From positions 1 through 64,000 of the forward strand of contig NZ_JHXV01000008.1 of NCBI RefSeq assembly GCF_000621625.1: a stretch of 64,000 nucleotides of DNA, given 5' to 3'. A model generated the notes under the pieces. The model worked only from the letters and a program-made list of their open reading frames with translations, was not told where the DNA came from and ran no database searches. Positions 8,212-16,718 of the stretch are shown here, in pieces. Numbering within the stretch: the stretch's first letter is position 1; every line of letters starts with the position of its first letter. Origin of the DNA: Crocinitomix catalasitica ATCC 23190. Its GTDB lineage: Bacteria; Bacteroidota; Bacteroidia; Flavobacteriales_D; Crocinitomicaceae. The position numbers and the translations under genes are program-made.

Positions 8212-8283
8212 TCCAGCAGTGGTTTTTCCGGTACCTTCGAGTCCAGTACCCAACTGGCGTTGGTTCCTCCTCAGTCACCTTTC
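8212..8283 (-). repeat. Interspersed intergenic repeat, copy 4, inverted (hairpin type C)
   Basis: Read on the minus strand this copy has the flank AGGTGACTGAGG (8280-8269), a third kind of stem-loop with CCAAC and GTTGG around a 4-base loop (within 8245-8268), and the flank GGACTCGAAGG (8244-8234). It runs head to head with copy 5 in the space between two genes. Confidence 0.7.
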
Positions 8284-8305
8284 ATCTTCATTATCAATTA
8301 ATACC

Positions 8306-8398
8306 TTTTCAAAATTCAGTCTCCTTCCAGCGGTGGTTTTCCTCATACTGAGTAGGCGCACTGAGCGAAGCCGAAGTGGAAGTCGAAGTCACAAGCCC
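8306..8398 (+). repeat. Interspersed intergenic repeat, copy 5 (ACTGAGCG palindrome as insert)
   Basis: The leader TTTTCAAAATTCAGTCTC matches copy 3 and is followed by CCAGCGGTGG. The palindrome CACTGAGCGAAGCCGAAGTG occupies the place where other copies carry their hairpin (8359-8378), and the tail AAGTCGAAGTCACAAGC matches copies 1-3. The repeat stops exactly at the stop codon of the convergent gene at 8399, as copy 2 does at 586. Confidence 0.7.
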
Positions 8399-9166
8399 CT
8401 ACCACAATAACGAATTCTGCTTATAATTCTTCATGGCATGTAACATTGTCAAAACAGCAAGGAGTCCGGCGCAAATTAAGGCGGTATAATAAATCGAACT
8501 AATTTCACTGCGCATGGCAATGGCGATTAGCGACCATATACCAACCAAACAGAATTCACGCATATTTCTTGTGTATAAAACAGCAAGATTTACAATTGTT
8601 GCAACAATCACCATTCCAATCGTATAATTCACTTCGTTTACATTGTCTGCCCAACCAATTTTAGCAAAGTAAGCGGAGATATTAGCAATCAAAGCAACAG
8701 AAATCCATCCGAAATAAATGGTGTTCGGCCACCAGGAAAGCATAATCACTTCTCGCGATGGGGTATGGTTTTCTAAGCGCAATAAGAAGGTTATTCTAAT
8801 GAGTGACAATAGAATAACAATCATTACCAGCACAGAAAGTCCTGTATAGTCATTGAGCCAACAATAAATCCATGTGCCGTTAGCGATATTAGCAATAATG
8901 AGCCATGGTCCTGTTAATACATCTCTTTGTTTAGACTCGTCATTGCCATAAGCAACTCTCAATTGATAAATCGCATTGGCAATTAAGCCAAGAAAAATAA
9001 CACCCCAAATGGCAAAAGCATAGTCTGCAGGTGTAAATAGATTGTCAATTTTATCACTAACTTCTCCAATGGTTTTACCATTTATTTTACCTGTATTTGA
9101 AACGTAATTCCAGATGATAACTGTAACCACAACAATTAAGTTCAATACTGCATATATTTTTTTCAT
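8399..9166 (-). CDS. TspO/MBR-related tryptophan-rich membrane protein
   Basis: A 255-residue membrane protein of the longer TspO-related group. The motif FTPADYAFAIWGVIFLGL (about residues 45-62) is characteristic. About seven membrane segments are visible, including an N-terminal VLNLIVVVTVIIWNYV helix and a C-terminal helix before HAMKNYKQNSLLW. Tryptophans cluster in the first half of the protein. TspO proteins bind tetrapyrroles and cholesterol-like ligands; the longer group is not characterised. The gene is alone, and its 3' end lies at a repeat boundary. Family-level confidence is good, function is open. Confidence 0.8.
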   Translation of the reverse strand: MKKIYAVLNLIVVVTVIIWNYVSNTGKINGKTIGEVSDKIDNLFTPADYAFAIWGVIFLGLIANAIYQLRVAYGNDESKQRDVLTGPWLIIANIANGTWIYCWLNDYTGLSVLVMIVILLSLIRITFLLRLENHTPSREVIMLSWWPNTIYFGWISVALIANISAYFAKIGWADNVNEVNYTIGMVIVATIVNLAVLYTRNMREFCLVGIWSLIAIAMRSEISSIYYTALICAGLLAVLTMLHAMKNYKQNSLLW

Positions 9167-9247
9167 AAGTTGGAAGTTTAGACTTAATAGTACGAAAAAA
9201 ATGGCAGAAATAGGTGATGATTCGTGTTTTTCTAAGCGATTACATAG

Positions 9248-9461
9248 CTATTTATTCATTGATTCGTAGATTTTATCTAAGGCATCCATTGTCATTGCTA
9301 AGCCTTGTTTCATTCCTATTTTATCACTGTTTGCAAATCGAATACTGAAGCGTATTTAGTAACCATTTTTAGCTGTGTTTTATTGCTTATTTCTTTAAAA
9401 ATATTCAAGAATTTTACTGTGTTTCGGTCTTCTAATTAAGTAGGAGAACTTCAGTTTTCAT
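9248..9461 (-). pseudogene. Decayed SRPBCC/AHSA1-domain gene
   Basis: Three consecutive minus-strand frames read like pieces of one protein. A start at 9461 gives MKTEVLLL and then a stop. A second frame (9426-9316) gives about 36 residues, including FLNIFKEISNKTQLKMVT and SVFDLQTVIK. A third frame (9313-9248) gives GMKQGLAMTMDAL and ends DKIYESMNK with a stop. The order matches the N-terminus and the C-terminal helix of AHSA1/SRPBCC proteins, where DLQTVIxMGMKxG is a familiar join. The middle of the domain is missing, so the gene has both an internal deletion and frameshifts. It fills most of the 355-base space between 9166 and 9522. Confidence 0.6.
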
Positions 9462-9467
9462 GGCATG

Positions 9468-9503
9468 AAAAAAGGGAACACGTATCACGTATTCCCTTTT
9501 AAA
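9468..9503 (-). terminator. Rho-independent terminator of the secreted thioredoxin gene
   Basis: On the minus strand the arms AAAAGGGAA and TTCCCTTTT (9500-9492 and 9478-9470) pair perfectly around a 13-base loop and are followed by a T-run (9473-9468). It lies 19 bases after the stop codon of the gene at 9522. Confidence 0.85.
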
Positions 9504-9521
9504 AAGCTTTTTAAAGCAATA

Positions 9522-10286
9522 TTATTCCTTAATCAATTTTTGAATCCCTTCGTCAGATTTAACTAAATATAAACCATCAGGTAAATCAGTTAAGTCTAAT
9601 TCTAAAGTATTCGTCATATTAATTACCATTTGTCCTGTTGAATTATAAACTTCAACATTGTTCAATTGTCCAGTAAAAGTTACTTGACCATTTGTAGGAT
9701 TCGGGAAAGCAACAATTTGTTCTTTTGTAATTGTGTTTTCTAATCCAGCAACTACATTATTGTCTTCAAGAATTTTAGTAATGTCCGTATGTACATTTCC
9801 AGTTACAGATCCTAATCCTGTGATATAATTGTAAACCAATGTTCCTTCGCCTGGTGCATCTGGATTTGGTACAAAAACAAGAATTAATGGAATTGATCCT
9901 TCACCATATTCTGCATCATAAGCTGAAAAAGTTGGAATACAATTAGCGAATCCTGGGTAAGTTAAATCTAAATCTTCCTCCCAAGCTAATACGTCGTCAC
10001 AATCTGTTGCAGCATAACTAGCGTTTTGAATTAAAAAATCAAATACATATACACCTTCTTCACCAGATCCAAAATCTGTCCATACTTCTTCAAGTCTTGG
10101 AGCATTTGCAATACATGGTCCACACCATACGGCAGAAAAATCAAGAATAACTACGTTACCATCTGCTAATAAAGATGACATATTATACTCAACAGGATCG
10201 TCTCCACATGATGTATGCGTCCAATCTGGTTGTGCAAAACTGAAGTTGCATATTAATAATGTTAGTAAAAAGTAAATTTGTTTCAT
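9522..10286 (-). CDS. Exported thioredoxin-fold protein with T9SS sorting domain
   Basis: A 254-residue protein with a signal peptide ending at NFSFAQ (residue 19), a thioredoxin-like domain with VWCGPC (C55, C58), and a type A T9SS tail from about residue 180 (VAFPNPTNGQVTF to the end GIQKLIKE). Extra cysteines (C27, C95 and C115 by eye) may form structural disulfides. T9SS delivery puts a dithiol/disulfide domain outside the outer membrane, where it would act as an oxidase or isomerase on surface proteins or serve a non-redox role. The gene stands alone, is divergent from the efflux operon, and has its own terminator at 9468. Confidence 0.85.
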   Translation of the reverse strand: MKQIYFLLTLLICNFSFAQPDWTHTSCGDDPVEYNMSSLLADGNVVILDFSAVWCGPCIANAPRLEEVWTDFGSGEEGVYVFDFLIQNASYAATDCDDVLAWEEDLDLTYPGFANCIPTFSAYDAEYGEGSIPLILVFVPNPDAPGEGTLVYNYITGLGSVTGNVHTDITKILEDNNVVAGLENTITKEQIVAFPNPTNGQVTFTGQLNNVEVYNSTGQMVINMTNTLELDLTDLPDGLYLVKSDEGIQKLIKE

Positions 10287-10494
10287 GTTTTTATGTTTTT
10301 ATGTTTTCGTGAATATACGGATTTTTAATAAGCCTTGAGGAACAATAAGTTAGCATTATTGGCTTTGAAAGTTATACTTGTGACACTTATTGATATGATA
10401 ATCAATTTTTTATACATTTTTTAATGCCATTTTAAACCTTTCTATAAGCTTATAGTCTAAGCTCGTAATTAAAAAAGTTAAAATGTAAAATAGA

Positions 10495-10514
10495 ATAGTT
10501 TGATATGCAACTAA
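10495..10514. promoter_or_regulatory. Upstream MarR-type operator (imperfect dyad)
   Basis: ATAGTTT-GATATG-CAACTAA repeats the sequence and the six-base spacing of the operator at 10609-10628; the right half TATGCAACTAA is identical in both. A lone half-site TTAGTTG lies between them at 10568-10574. It is 114 bases upstream of the main operator and could support looping or control of the divergent gene. Confidence 0.5.
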
Positions 10515-10608
10515 AAAAGATTTACATTTATTTAAATTACCTTCATGATCTATTGAAATAGTCCTTTTTAGTTGTTTTTAGTCTGGTTAATTTTCAAAAA
10601 ATTCTTAA

Positions 10609-10628
10609 TTAGTTGTGTATGCAACTAA
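10609..10628. promoter_or_regulatory. MarR-type operator TTAGTTG-N6-CAACTAA
   Basis: A perfect 7-base inverted repeat with a 6-base spacer, sitting immediately upstream of the -7 box at 10638 and covering the expected -33 region. A dimeric winged-helix repressor such as the MarR protein encoded downstream would block RNA polymerase here. The assignment to that protein is inference from position and symmetry. Confidence 0.7.
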
Positions 10629-10637
10629 TAATTGTAT

Positions 10638-10645
10638 TACATTTG
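10638..10645 (+). promoter_or_regulatory. -7 promoter box TACATTTG of the efflux operon
   Basis: A perfect TAnnTTTG box that ends four bases before the ATG at 10650; a TTG at 10613-10615 could be the -33 element (22-base spacer) and lies inside the operator. The mRNA would have almost no leader. Confidence 0.6.
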
Positions 10646-10649
10646 CAGC

Positions 10650-11123
10650 ATGATACCAAAAGATTTTCAAAATGCATTGGCGCCAAACTTAGGAAGAACG
10701 GTGAAGTTAATGGAGCATCGGGTAGATGATATGTTAGCAAGCAACGGTTTTGACCTTACTAAAATGCAATTTATACTATTGCTTAAATTGAAAGACCACA
10801 TCGGTGTTAGTCAAAATGATTTAGCATTTTTTTCAAATCGAAATAAATCATCACTTGCACGGGCAATCAATACCTTAGAAAAGAAAAATTATTTGGCAAG
10901 AATCCCTTCCGAAGAAGATAAGCGGGTAAATCAATTATTCATTACCAAAAAAGGGTTAGCTATTATAAAAGATGCAACGCCAGTTTTTATGGAGGTTTTT
11001 GAAATTATTCAAAAAGGTATCAGTCCAGAAGAAATAGAACAAACAATTAATATTTTAAAAAGAATCCAATCAAACATAATGGAAGGATTTAATGATCAAG
11101 CACAATCAAATAAAGACCAATGA
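10650..11123 (+). CDS. MarR-family transcriptional regulator
   Basis: A 157-residue winged-helix regulator. The recognition region ISQNDLAFFSNRNKSSLARAI is seen here in part as VSQNDLAFF and SSLARAINTLEKK, followed by the wing with D-K-R (SEEDKRVNQLFITKKG), the classic MarR signature. Flanking helices form the dimer interface. The start at 10650 is preferred over an in-frame TTG at 10632 because the promoter box lies between them. It overlaps the adaptor gene by four bases (ATGA), so it heads the operon. Autorepression through the dyad at 10609 is likely, with relief by a pump substrate. Confidence 0.9.
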   Translation: MIPKDFQNALAPNLGRTVKLMEHRVDDMLASNGFDLTKMQFILLLKLKDHIGVSQNDLAFFSNRNKSSLARAINTLEKKNYLARIPSEEDKRVNQLFITKKGLAIIKDATPVFMEVFEIIQKGISPEEIEQTINILKRIQSNIMEGFNDQAQSNKDQ

Positions 11124-12244
11124 GAAAAATTATAATTACCATATCCGGAATCGCCATCTTAGCATTAGGTTTTTTAGGAAATCGTCTATTGACAAATAGC
11201 AAGAAAGAACCAGAAAAAAAGATTGAAAACACTGTAAATTCAGTTTATGTTCAAATTGCTGAAAATAAAGCAGTGCCAGTTACAATCGCAACAAGCGGAA
11301 GTGTAGTTGCAAAAGATAGAATGGAAATTTATGCTGAAGTTACTGGGGTTTTTCAAGGTGGCAGCAAATCGTTTAAACCTGGAACGGCTTATTCGTCGGG
11401 TTCAACCTTAATTCGAATTAATAATGCGGAATATAATGCATCTGTCGTTTCTCAAAGAGCTGCTTTTAAAAATGCGGTGACGGGAATCTTAGCGGATATT
11501 CAATTTGATTATCCAGGGTCTTTGCAAATGTGGAAGGATTATTTGAGTTCAATCGACATTGAAAAGAATCTGCCTAGTTTGCCAAAAGCAAAGTCAGAAC
11601 AAGAGTCGCATTATATAACAGGGAAGAATATTTCTACAACCTTTTATAGTATCAAGAATTTAGAGACGAGGTTGAATAAATACACAATCACTGCACCATA
11701 TAGTGGTGTATTGGTTGCTGCAAATGTTACGCCTGGAACTTTGGTGAATCAAGGACAAAAATTGGGTGAGTTTATTAAGCCTGGTGTTTTTGAATTAGAG
11801 CTGAATGTGAATTCGACTTTGAAAGACTTATTGGCAGTTGGTAAAGAAGTAAGCTTAACCAATATCGATAAATCAAAATCTTGGACAGGTTCAGTAACAA
11901 GAATTAATCCACAAATAAATACGAGTTCTCAAACCATTCAAATTTTTGTTGAAGTAGTCGCGAAGGATTTAAATGAAGGTGAATTTATAGAAGCTGATAT
12001 TGATGCACATGATGTGATTGATGCAATTGAGATTCCAAGAAATTTATTGGTAAATAATCAAAGTATCTTCATTATTCAAGACAATCAATTGAGCCTTTTA
12101 CCGGTTGATATAATTTTTGACAAATCAAATTCAAGTATTGTTAAAGGAATTACTGATGGTGTTAAAATGTTGGCGAAACCTTTGCCTGGTGCTTTTGAAG
12201 GAATGCATGTGACAGTTATTGAAACAATTGTAAGCGAAAACTAA
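11120..12244 (+). CDS. RND efflux periplasmic adaptor (membrane fusion protein)
   Basis: A 374-residue adaptor anchored by an N-terminal hydrophobic segment (residues 3-22). A lipoyl-type half appears around residues 68-100, a hairpin of limited length follows, and the second lipoyl half is ITAPYSGVLVAANVTPG at about 190-207. The beta-barrel domain follows, with the membrane-proximal domain at the C-terminus. It bridges the inner membrane pump (next gene, 3 bases away) and the outer membrane channel encoded by the last gene of the operon. The hairpin is shorter than in AcrA, as is common for Bacteroidota HlyD-type adaptors. Confidence 0.9.
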   Translation: MRKIIITISGIAILALGFLGNRLLTNSKKEPEKKIENTVNSVYVQIAENKAVPVTIATSGSVVAKDRMEIYAEVTGVFQGGSKSFKPGTAYSSGSTLIRINNAEYNASVVSQRAAFKNAVTGILADIQFDYPGSLQMWKDYLSSIDIEKNLPSLPKAKSEQESHYITGKNISTTFYSIKNLETRLNKYTITAPYSGVLVAANVTPGTLVNQGQKLGEFIKPGVFELELNVNSTLKDLLAVGKEVSLTNIDKSKSWTGSVTRINPQINTSSQTIQIFVEVVAKDLNEGEFIEADIDAHDVIDAIEIPRNLLVNNQSIFIIQDNQLSLLPVDIIFDKSNSSIVKGITDGVKMLAKPLPGAFEGMHVTVIETIVSEN

Positions 12245-12247
12245 GTC

Positions 12248-15200
12248 ATGAGAAAAATAATATCTTACTTTATCAAGTATCCTATTGGTGTAAATATTAT
12301 CATTATTGCATTTGCAATTTTTGGTATCCTTGGATACAAATCTTTGACTTCTTCTTTCTTCCCTCTTTCCGAATCGAATATTATTGTGATCACTTTAAAT
12401 TATCCTGGGGCATCTCCTCAAGAAATGGAAGAAGGGGTCGTATTGAAAATTGAGGACAACCTTAAAGGTTTGGAAGGTATCGATCGAGTTACGTCCAAAT
12501 CGAATGAGAATGCGGCAGTCATTACCGTTGAAACTTACCGAGAATATGATGTAGATATCATTCTAGCAGATGTGAAAAATGCGGTGGATAAAGTACCAAG
12601 TTTTCCATCTGGAATGGAACCACCCATTATTGCAAAACAAGAAGCCTCAAGGGAAACTATTTCCTTTGTAGTAGAAGGTCAAAACGTACCATTATTCACG
12701 CTGAAGCAAAAGGCGCAAGCCATCGAAAAGGAATTGCGATTAATGGATGGCATTTCCATGGTTACAATCAGTGGTTATCCTGACGAAGAGATTGAAATCG
12801 CCGTGAGAGAAGCTGATATGCGTGCTTATAATTTGAGTTTTTCGCAAGTAGCAAGCGCTGTTTCAAATAATACGCTTTTAACGACGGGTGGTTCTATCAA
12901 AACAGTGGAAGAGGAGTATTTAATTCGAGCTTCACATCGTGCTTATTATGCAAGTGAATTGAATAATATTGTCGTGAAGGCCGATCAAAATGGCAACATT
13001 ATTAGATTAAAGGATGTCGCTGAAATTAGAGATCGATTTAATGATACACCCAATAGTCTAGCTTTTAATGGGAATAATTCCGTTCGAATTGTAATCAATA
13101 ATACCAATAGTGAGGATTTAATTTCTACCGCTGAAAAAGTAATTGAATATATCGCTGATTATAACGAAAACAATGAAGAGATTAAATTGGCAGTAATTTC
13201 AGATTCGTCAATTACCTTGAATCAACGAACAGAATTATTGCTTAGAAATGCTTGGCAAGGGATGTTGTTGGTATTGATTATATTGGCACTTTTCTTAAAG
13301 CCGAGATTGGCTTTTTGGGTAGCATTTGGTCTGCCAGTTTCCTTTTTAGGCATGTTCACTTTCGCCGGTCAATTTGATGTAACGATTAATGTATTGTCTT
13401 TATTCGGAATGATAATCGTAATCGGAATTTTAGTGGATGATGGAATTGTGATTGCTGAAAATATTTATGCCCACTACGAAAAAGGTAAAACCCCAATTCG
13501 TGCTGCGATTGATGGAACTTTAGAGGTTGTTCCTCCTATTTTTTCTGCCGTTGTTACAACTATTCTCGCCTTCTCCACCTTCTTGTTTTTGGATGGTCGA
13601 CTCGGGCAATTCTTCGGCGAGGTCTCCATCATTGTTTTATTAACTTTAGGAATCTCATTATTGGAAGCGCTGGTCATTCTGCCCGCCCATATTGCACATT
13701 CTAAAACTTTAAATAGAGACGCAAAGCCGTTTAAATTTAATGTTGTTGCAGAAAAGGTAATGGTTTATCTAAGGGATACTTTATATGTGCCTGTATTGAA
13801 TTTTACAGTAAAGAATAGATTCATTAGTTTAACGATTTTAATTGCGCTATTTCTAATTACTGTAGGTGGTATAAGTGGTGGCATTATTCGTACGACTTTC
13901 TTCCCAGAGATTGCGAGTGATAGAATATCTATCAGTTTAACCATGCCTCAGGGAACGAATGTGAATACTACCGATTCTATCATTTCTATTATCGAAGAGA
14001 AGGCTTGGGAAGTGAATGAAAAATATTTGGACTTGCAAAGTACAGGTGATTCTGTTGTGCTAAATATTATTAAATCAATCGGTCCAGGAAGTGCGACGGC
14101 AAAATTAGATATCAACCTTTTGCAAGGTGAGTTGAGGGATTTTTCAGCGCCAGAATTGACGAAGGAAATTCAAGATCTCGCAGGTGAATTCTACGGAGTT
14201 GAGTCGCTGGTATTCGGTTCGGGTTCTCAATTTGGTGGAAGTCCAGTTTCTGTTTCCTTATTGGGGAATAATGTAGCTGAATTGAAATCAGCAAAGAATG
14301 AGTTGAAGTCCGCAATGCTGCAAATAGAAGGATTAAAAGATATTACGGACAACGACCCGCAAGGGATTAAGGAAATAAAGATTGATTTAAAACCCAATGC
14401 TTATCTCTTAGGCTTGACTTTAAACGATGTAATGTTTCAAGTGCGATCTGCTTTCTTTGGTAATCAAGTGCAACGTTTTCAAAGAGGACAAGATGAAATT
14501 AAAATTTGGGTGAGGTATTTGGAGAGTGAAAGAACTTCAATTAAAAACCTTGATGATATGCGTATCCTAACAGGTGCAGGTGAACGAATTCCTTTCAGTG
14601 AAATTGCATCTTATACAATCGAACGGGGTGAGATTACAATCAATCACCTAGAAGGGCAAAGAGAAATTCAAATTTCGGCAGATATGAAGAATAGTAAAGC
14701 CAGTGCGACTGACTTTATGAGCAATATTAAGAATGAAATATTACCTGAAATTTTTGCAAAACATCCTACCGTTTCTGCCTCTTATGAAGGTCAAAATAGA
14801 GAAGCTGCCAAGGTGATGAATTCAGCTAAAGTGGCCGGCCCTGTTATTCTGTTATTAATTTATTTTGTGATTGCCTTTACTTTCCGAAGTTATTCACAAC
14901 CAATCATTTTATTGCTTATGGTACCATTCAGTTTAATTGGTATTGGTTGGGGGCATTATATCCACGATTTCCCAATTAATATCTTATCCATGTTGGGTAT
15001 TATCGCCTTAATTGGAATTATGGTGAATGATGGATTGGTATTGATCAGTAAATTTAATATCAACCTTAAAGAAGGAATGACCTTTGATGCTGCGCTAGTG
15101 GAGGCTGGAAAATCGAGATTTAGAGCTATTTTCTTAACCTCTATTACCACAATTGCCGGATTGGCACCTTTAATCTTCTTTGAGAAAAGTTTACAAGCCC

Positions 15201-15400
15201 AATTCTTAATTCCAATGGCCATTTCTATCGCTTATGGTATTGCTATTGCTACTGTATTGACATTAATATTATTGCCGATTTTATTATCTTATACCAACGG
15301 ATTTAAAGTGAATATGATCCATTTTTGGGAAGGTAAAAGACCAACGAACGAGTCGGTTGAAAGAGCAGTAAAAGAAATTGAATCAGAAAAAGAACATTAA
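12248..15400 (+). CDS. RND efflux pump permease (AcrB/HAE1-like)
   Basis: A 1,050-residue inner membrane proton-driven exporter. It shows the expected N-terminal helix, two large periplasmic loops and twelve membrane helices. TM4 contains the proton-relay pair in GILVDDGIVIAEN (about residues 392-404). The N-terminal porter segment NYPGASPQEMEE and TM10 segment GIMVNDGLVLISK are family hallmarks. Together with the adaptor and the TolC-type channel it forms a tripartite pump, and the MarR gene in front suggests substrate-induced expression. Substrates (drugs, bile-like compounds, fatty acids) cannot be told from sequence. Confidence 0.92.
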   Translation: MRKIISYFIKYPIGVNIIIIAFAIFGILGYKSLTSSFFPLSESNIIVITLNYPGASPQEMEEGVVLKIEDNLKGLEGIDRVTSKSNENAAVITVETYREYDVDIILADVKNAVDKVPSFPSGMEPPIIAKQEASRETISFVVEGQNVPLFTLKQKAQAIEKELRLMDGISMVTISGYPDEEIEIAVREADMRAYNLSFSQVASAVSNNTLLTTGGSIKTVEEEYLIRASHRAYYASELNNIVVKADQNGNIIRLKDVAEIRDRFNDTPNSLAFNGNNSVRIVINNTNSEDLISTAEKVIEYIADYNENNEEIKLAVISDSSITLNQRTELLLRNAWQGMLLVLIILALFLKPRLAFWVAFGLPVSFLGMFTFAGQFDVTINVLSLFGMIIVIGILVDDGIVIAENIYAHYEKGKTPIRAAIDGTLEVVPPIFSAVVTTILAFSTFLFLDGRLGQFFGEVSIIVLLTLGISLLEALVILPAHIAHSKTLNRDAKPFKFNVVAEKVMVYLRDTLYVPVLNFTVKNRFISLTILIALFLITVGGISGGIIRTTFFPEIASDRISISLTMPQGTNVNTTDSIISIIEEKAWEVNEKYLDLQSTGDSVVLNIIKSIGPGSATAKLDINLLQGELRDFSAPELTKEIQDLAGEFYGVESLVFGSGSQFGGSPVSVSLLGNNVAELKSAKNELKSAMLQIEGLKDITDNDPQGIKEIKIDLKPNAYLLGLTLNDVMFQVRSAFFGNQVQRFQRGQDEIKIWVRYLESERTSIKNLDDMRILTGAGERIPFSEIASYTIERGEITINHLEGQREIQISADMKNSKASATDFMSNIKNEILPEIFAKHPTVSASYEGQNREAAKVMNSAKVAGPVILLLIYFVIAFTFRSYSQPIILLLMVPFSLIGIGWGHYIHDFPINILSMLGIIALIGIMVNDGLVLISKFNINLKEGMTFDAALVEAGKSRFRAIFLTSITTIAGLAPLIFFEKSLQAQFLIPMAISIAYGIAIATVLTLILLPILLSYTNGFKVNMIHFWEGKRPTNESVERAVKEIESEKEH

Positions 15401-15407
15401 AATTCAG

Positions 15408-16718
15408 ATGATGAAAAATATAATAAAAACTTGTTTTATTTTATGCCTAAGCATAACGGTAAATGCACAAGAAGTCTTACTTATTGATGATGCGATTGCC
15501 ATCGCTTTGGAAAAAAACTACGACATACAAATTACTGAAAATAATTTGATGGTTGCAGACAATAATCAAGACATAAAAAATACTGGTTTTCTGCCAACTG
15601 TTGCGGTCAGCGCAGGAGGGAACTATGCCAATAACAATGCACATGTTGTTACCCAAACTGGGGAAGAACAGGATATAGATGGAATTGAGTCTACAACCTA
15701 TAATGCATCCATTGGTTTGAATTATGTCTTGTATCAAGGTATGTCACGGAAACATAATTTTGATAAACTCAAGACAGCTTACGATTTGGCAACGGTTCAA
15801 AAGCAAATTCAAATTGACAATACCATTCTAAATGTTTATACTACCTATTATAATATTGCTAAATACACGGTGAATCTGAACATCTTTAAAGAGTCTTTTG
15901 AAATTTCAAAAAACAGATTAGTACGTACCGAGTATCAAATGAAATATGGTCAAAAAACGAATTTGGATGTGCTAAACGCAAAGGTGGATGTGAACAATGA
16001 TTCTCTGAATTTAGTCAATGGTCAAATTGCTTTGGATAACGCGAAAAGAACCTTGAATTATTTATTGGGTCTTCCTATTGACCAGTCATTTGCTGTAGAA
16101 GATACGGTAGCCGTAAATGCTCAGCTGAATTTGGCGACGATTAATGAAAATATGAACCAAAATAACAATACGGCTAAGCAATACGAATTGAATAAAGAAT
16201 TGGCGCTTTACGATGTGAAAATTAATCAAGCAGGTTGGATGCCGACAGTCTCTACGAATGTTGGGTACGGTTTAAACAATGGTAATTACGGACCTACTTC
16301 GTTATTTGCGACGCAAAATGCAACGGGCTTGAATGCAGGTTTGAGTTTAAGCTGGAATGTTTTTGATGGTGGTGCAACAAGTACTAAGGTTCAAAATGCG
16401 CGAATTCTAGCCGAAAATCAAGTCTTATATAAAAGTCAAGTTGAGTTAAATTTAAACAACGAATTGGCAAATACTTGGGCAACTTATCTCAACCAATTGA
16501 TCATTATTAATTCGGAAGAAATGAATGTCGAAGTGAGCAATCAAAATTTCTTAAAAACGCAAGAACAATACAATTTAGGACAGGTTAATTCAATTGATTT
16601 TAGACAGGCTCAATTGAACTTGATAAATGCAAGAGTGAACCTAACAAATGCCATGTTTGATGCGAAAATTGCCGAAATGCAATTGAAAAAATTAGAAGGA
16701 TCTTTGGTCGTATTATAA
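15408..16718 (+). CDS. TolC-family outer membrane efflux channel
   Basis: A 436-residue outer membrane factor with a signal peptide ending at SITVNAQ. Two repeats of the TolC fold are visible; the first includes AIAIALEKNYDIQITENN and the second the ELNNELANTWATYLNQ helix and LGQVNSIDFRQAQLNLINA near the end. An in-frame TTG at 15378 lies inside the pump gene and is an unlikely start. Two adjacent ATGs at 15408 and 15411 are both possible. The gene is 7 bases after the pump gene and closes the efflux operon. Confidence 0.9.
   Translation: MMKNIIKTCFILCLSITVNAQEVLLIDDAIAIALEKNYDIQITENNLMVADNNQDIKNTGFLPTVAVSAGGNYANNNAHVVTQTGEEQDIDGIESTTYNASIGLNYVLYQGMSRKHNFDKLKTAYDLATVQKQIQIDNTILNVYTTYYNIAKYTVNLNIFKESFEISKNRLVRTEYQMKYGQKTNLDVLNAKVDVNNDSLNLVNGQIALDNAKRTLNYLLGLPIDQSFAVEDTVAVNAQLNLATINENMNQNNNTAKQYELNKELALYDVKINQAGWMPTVSTNVGYGLNNGNYGPTSLFATQNATGLNAGLSLSWNVFDGGATSTKVQNARILAENQVLYKSQVELNLNNELANTWATYLNQLIIINSEEMNVEVSNQNFLKTQEQYNLGQVNSIDFRQAQLNLINARVNLTNAMFDAKIAEMQLKKLEGSLVVL

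Noticed and set aside
8219-8410. Open frame of 63 residues on the plus strand
   Set aside because: It is built from repeat copies 4 and 5 and runs into the end of the TspO-like gene; no protein-like pattern.
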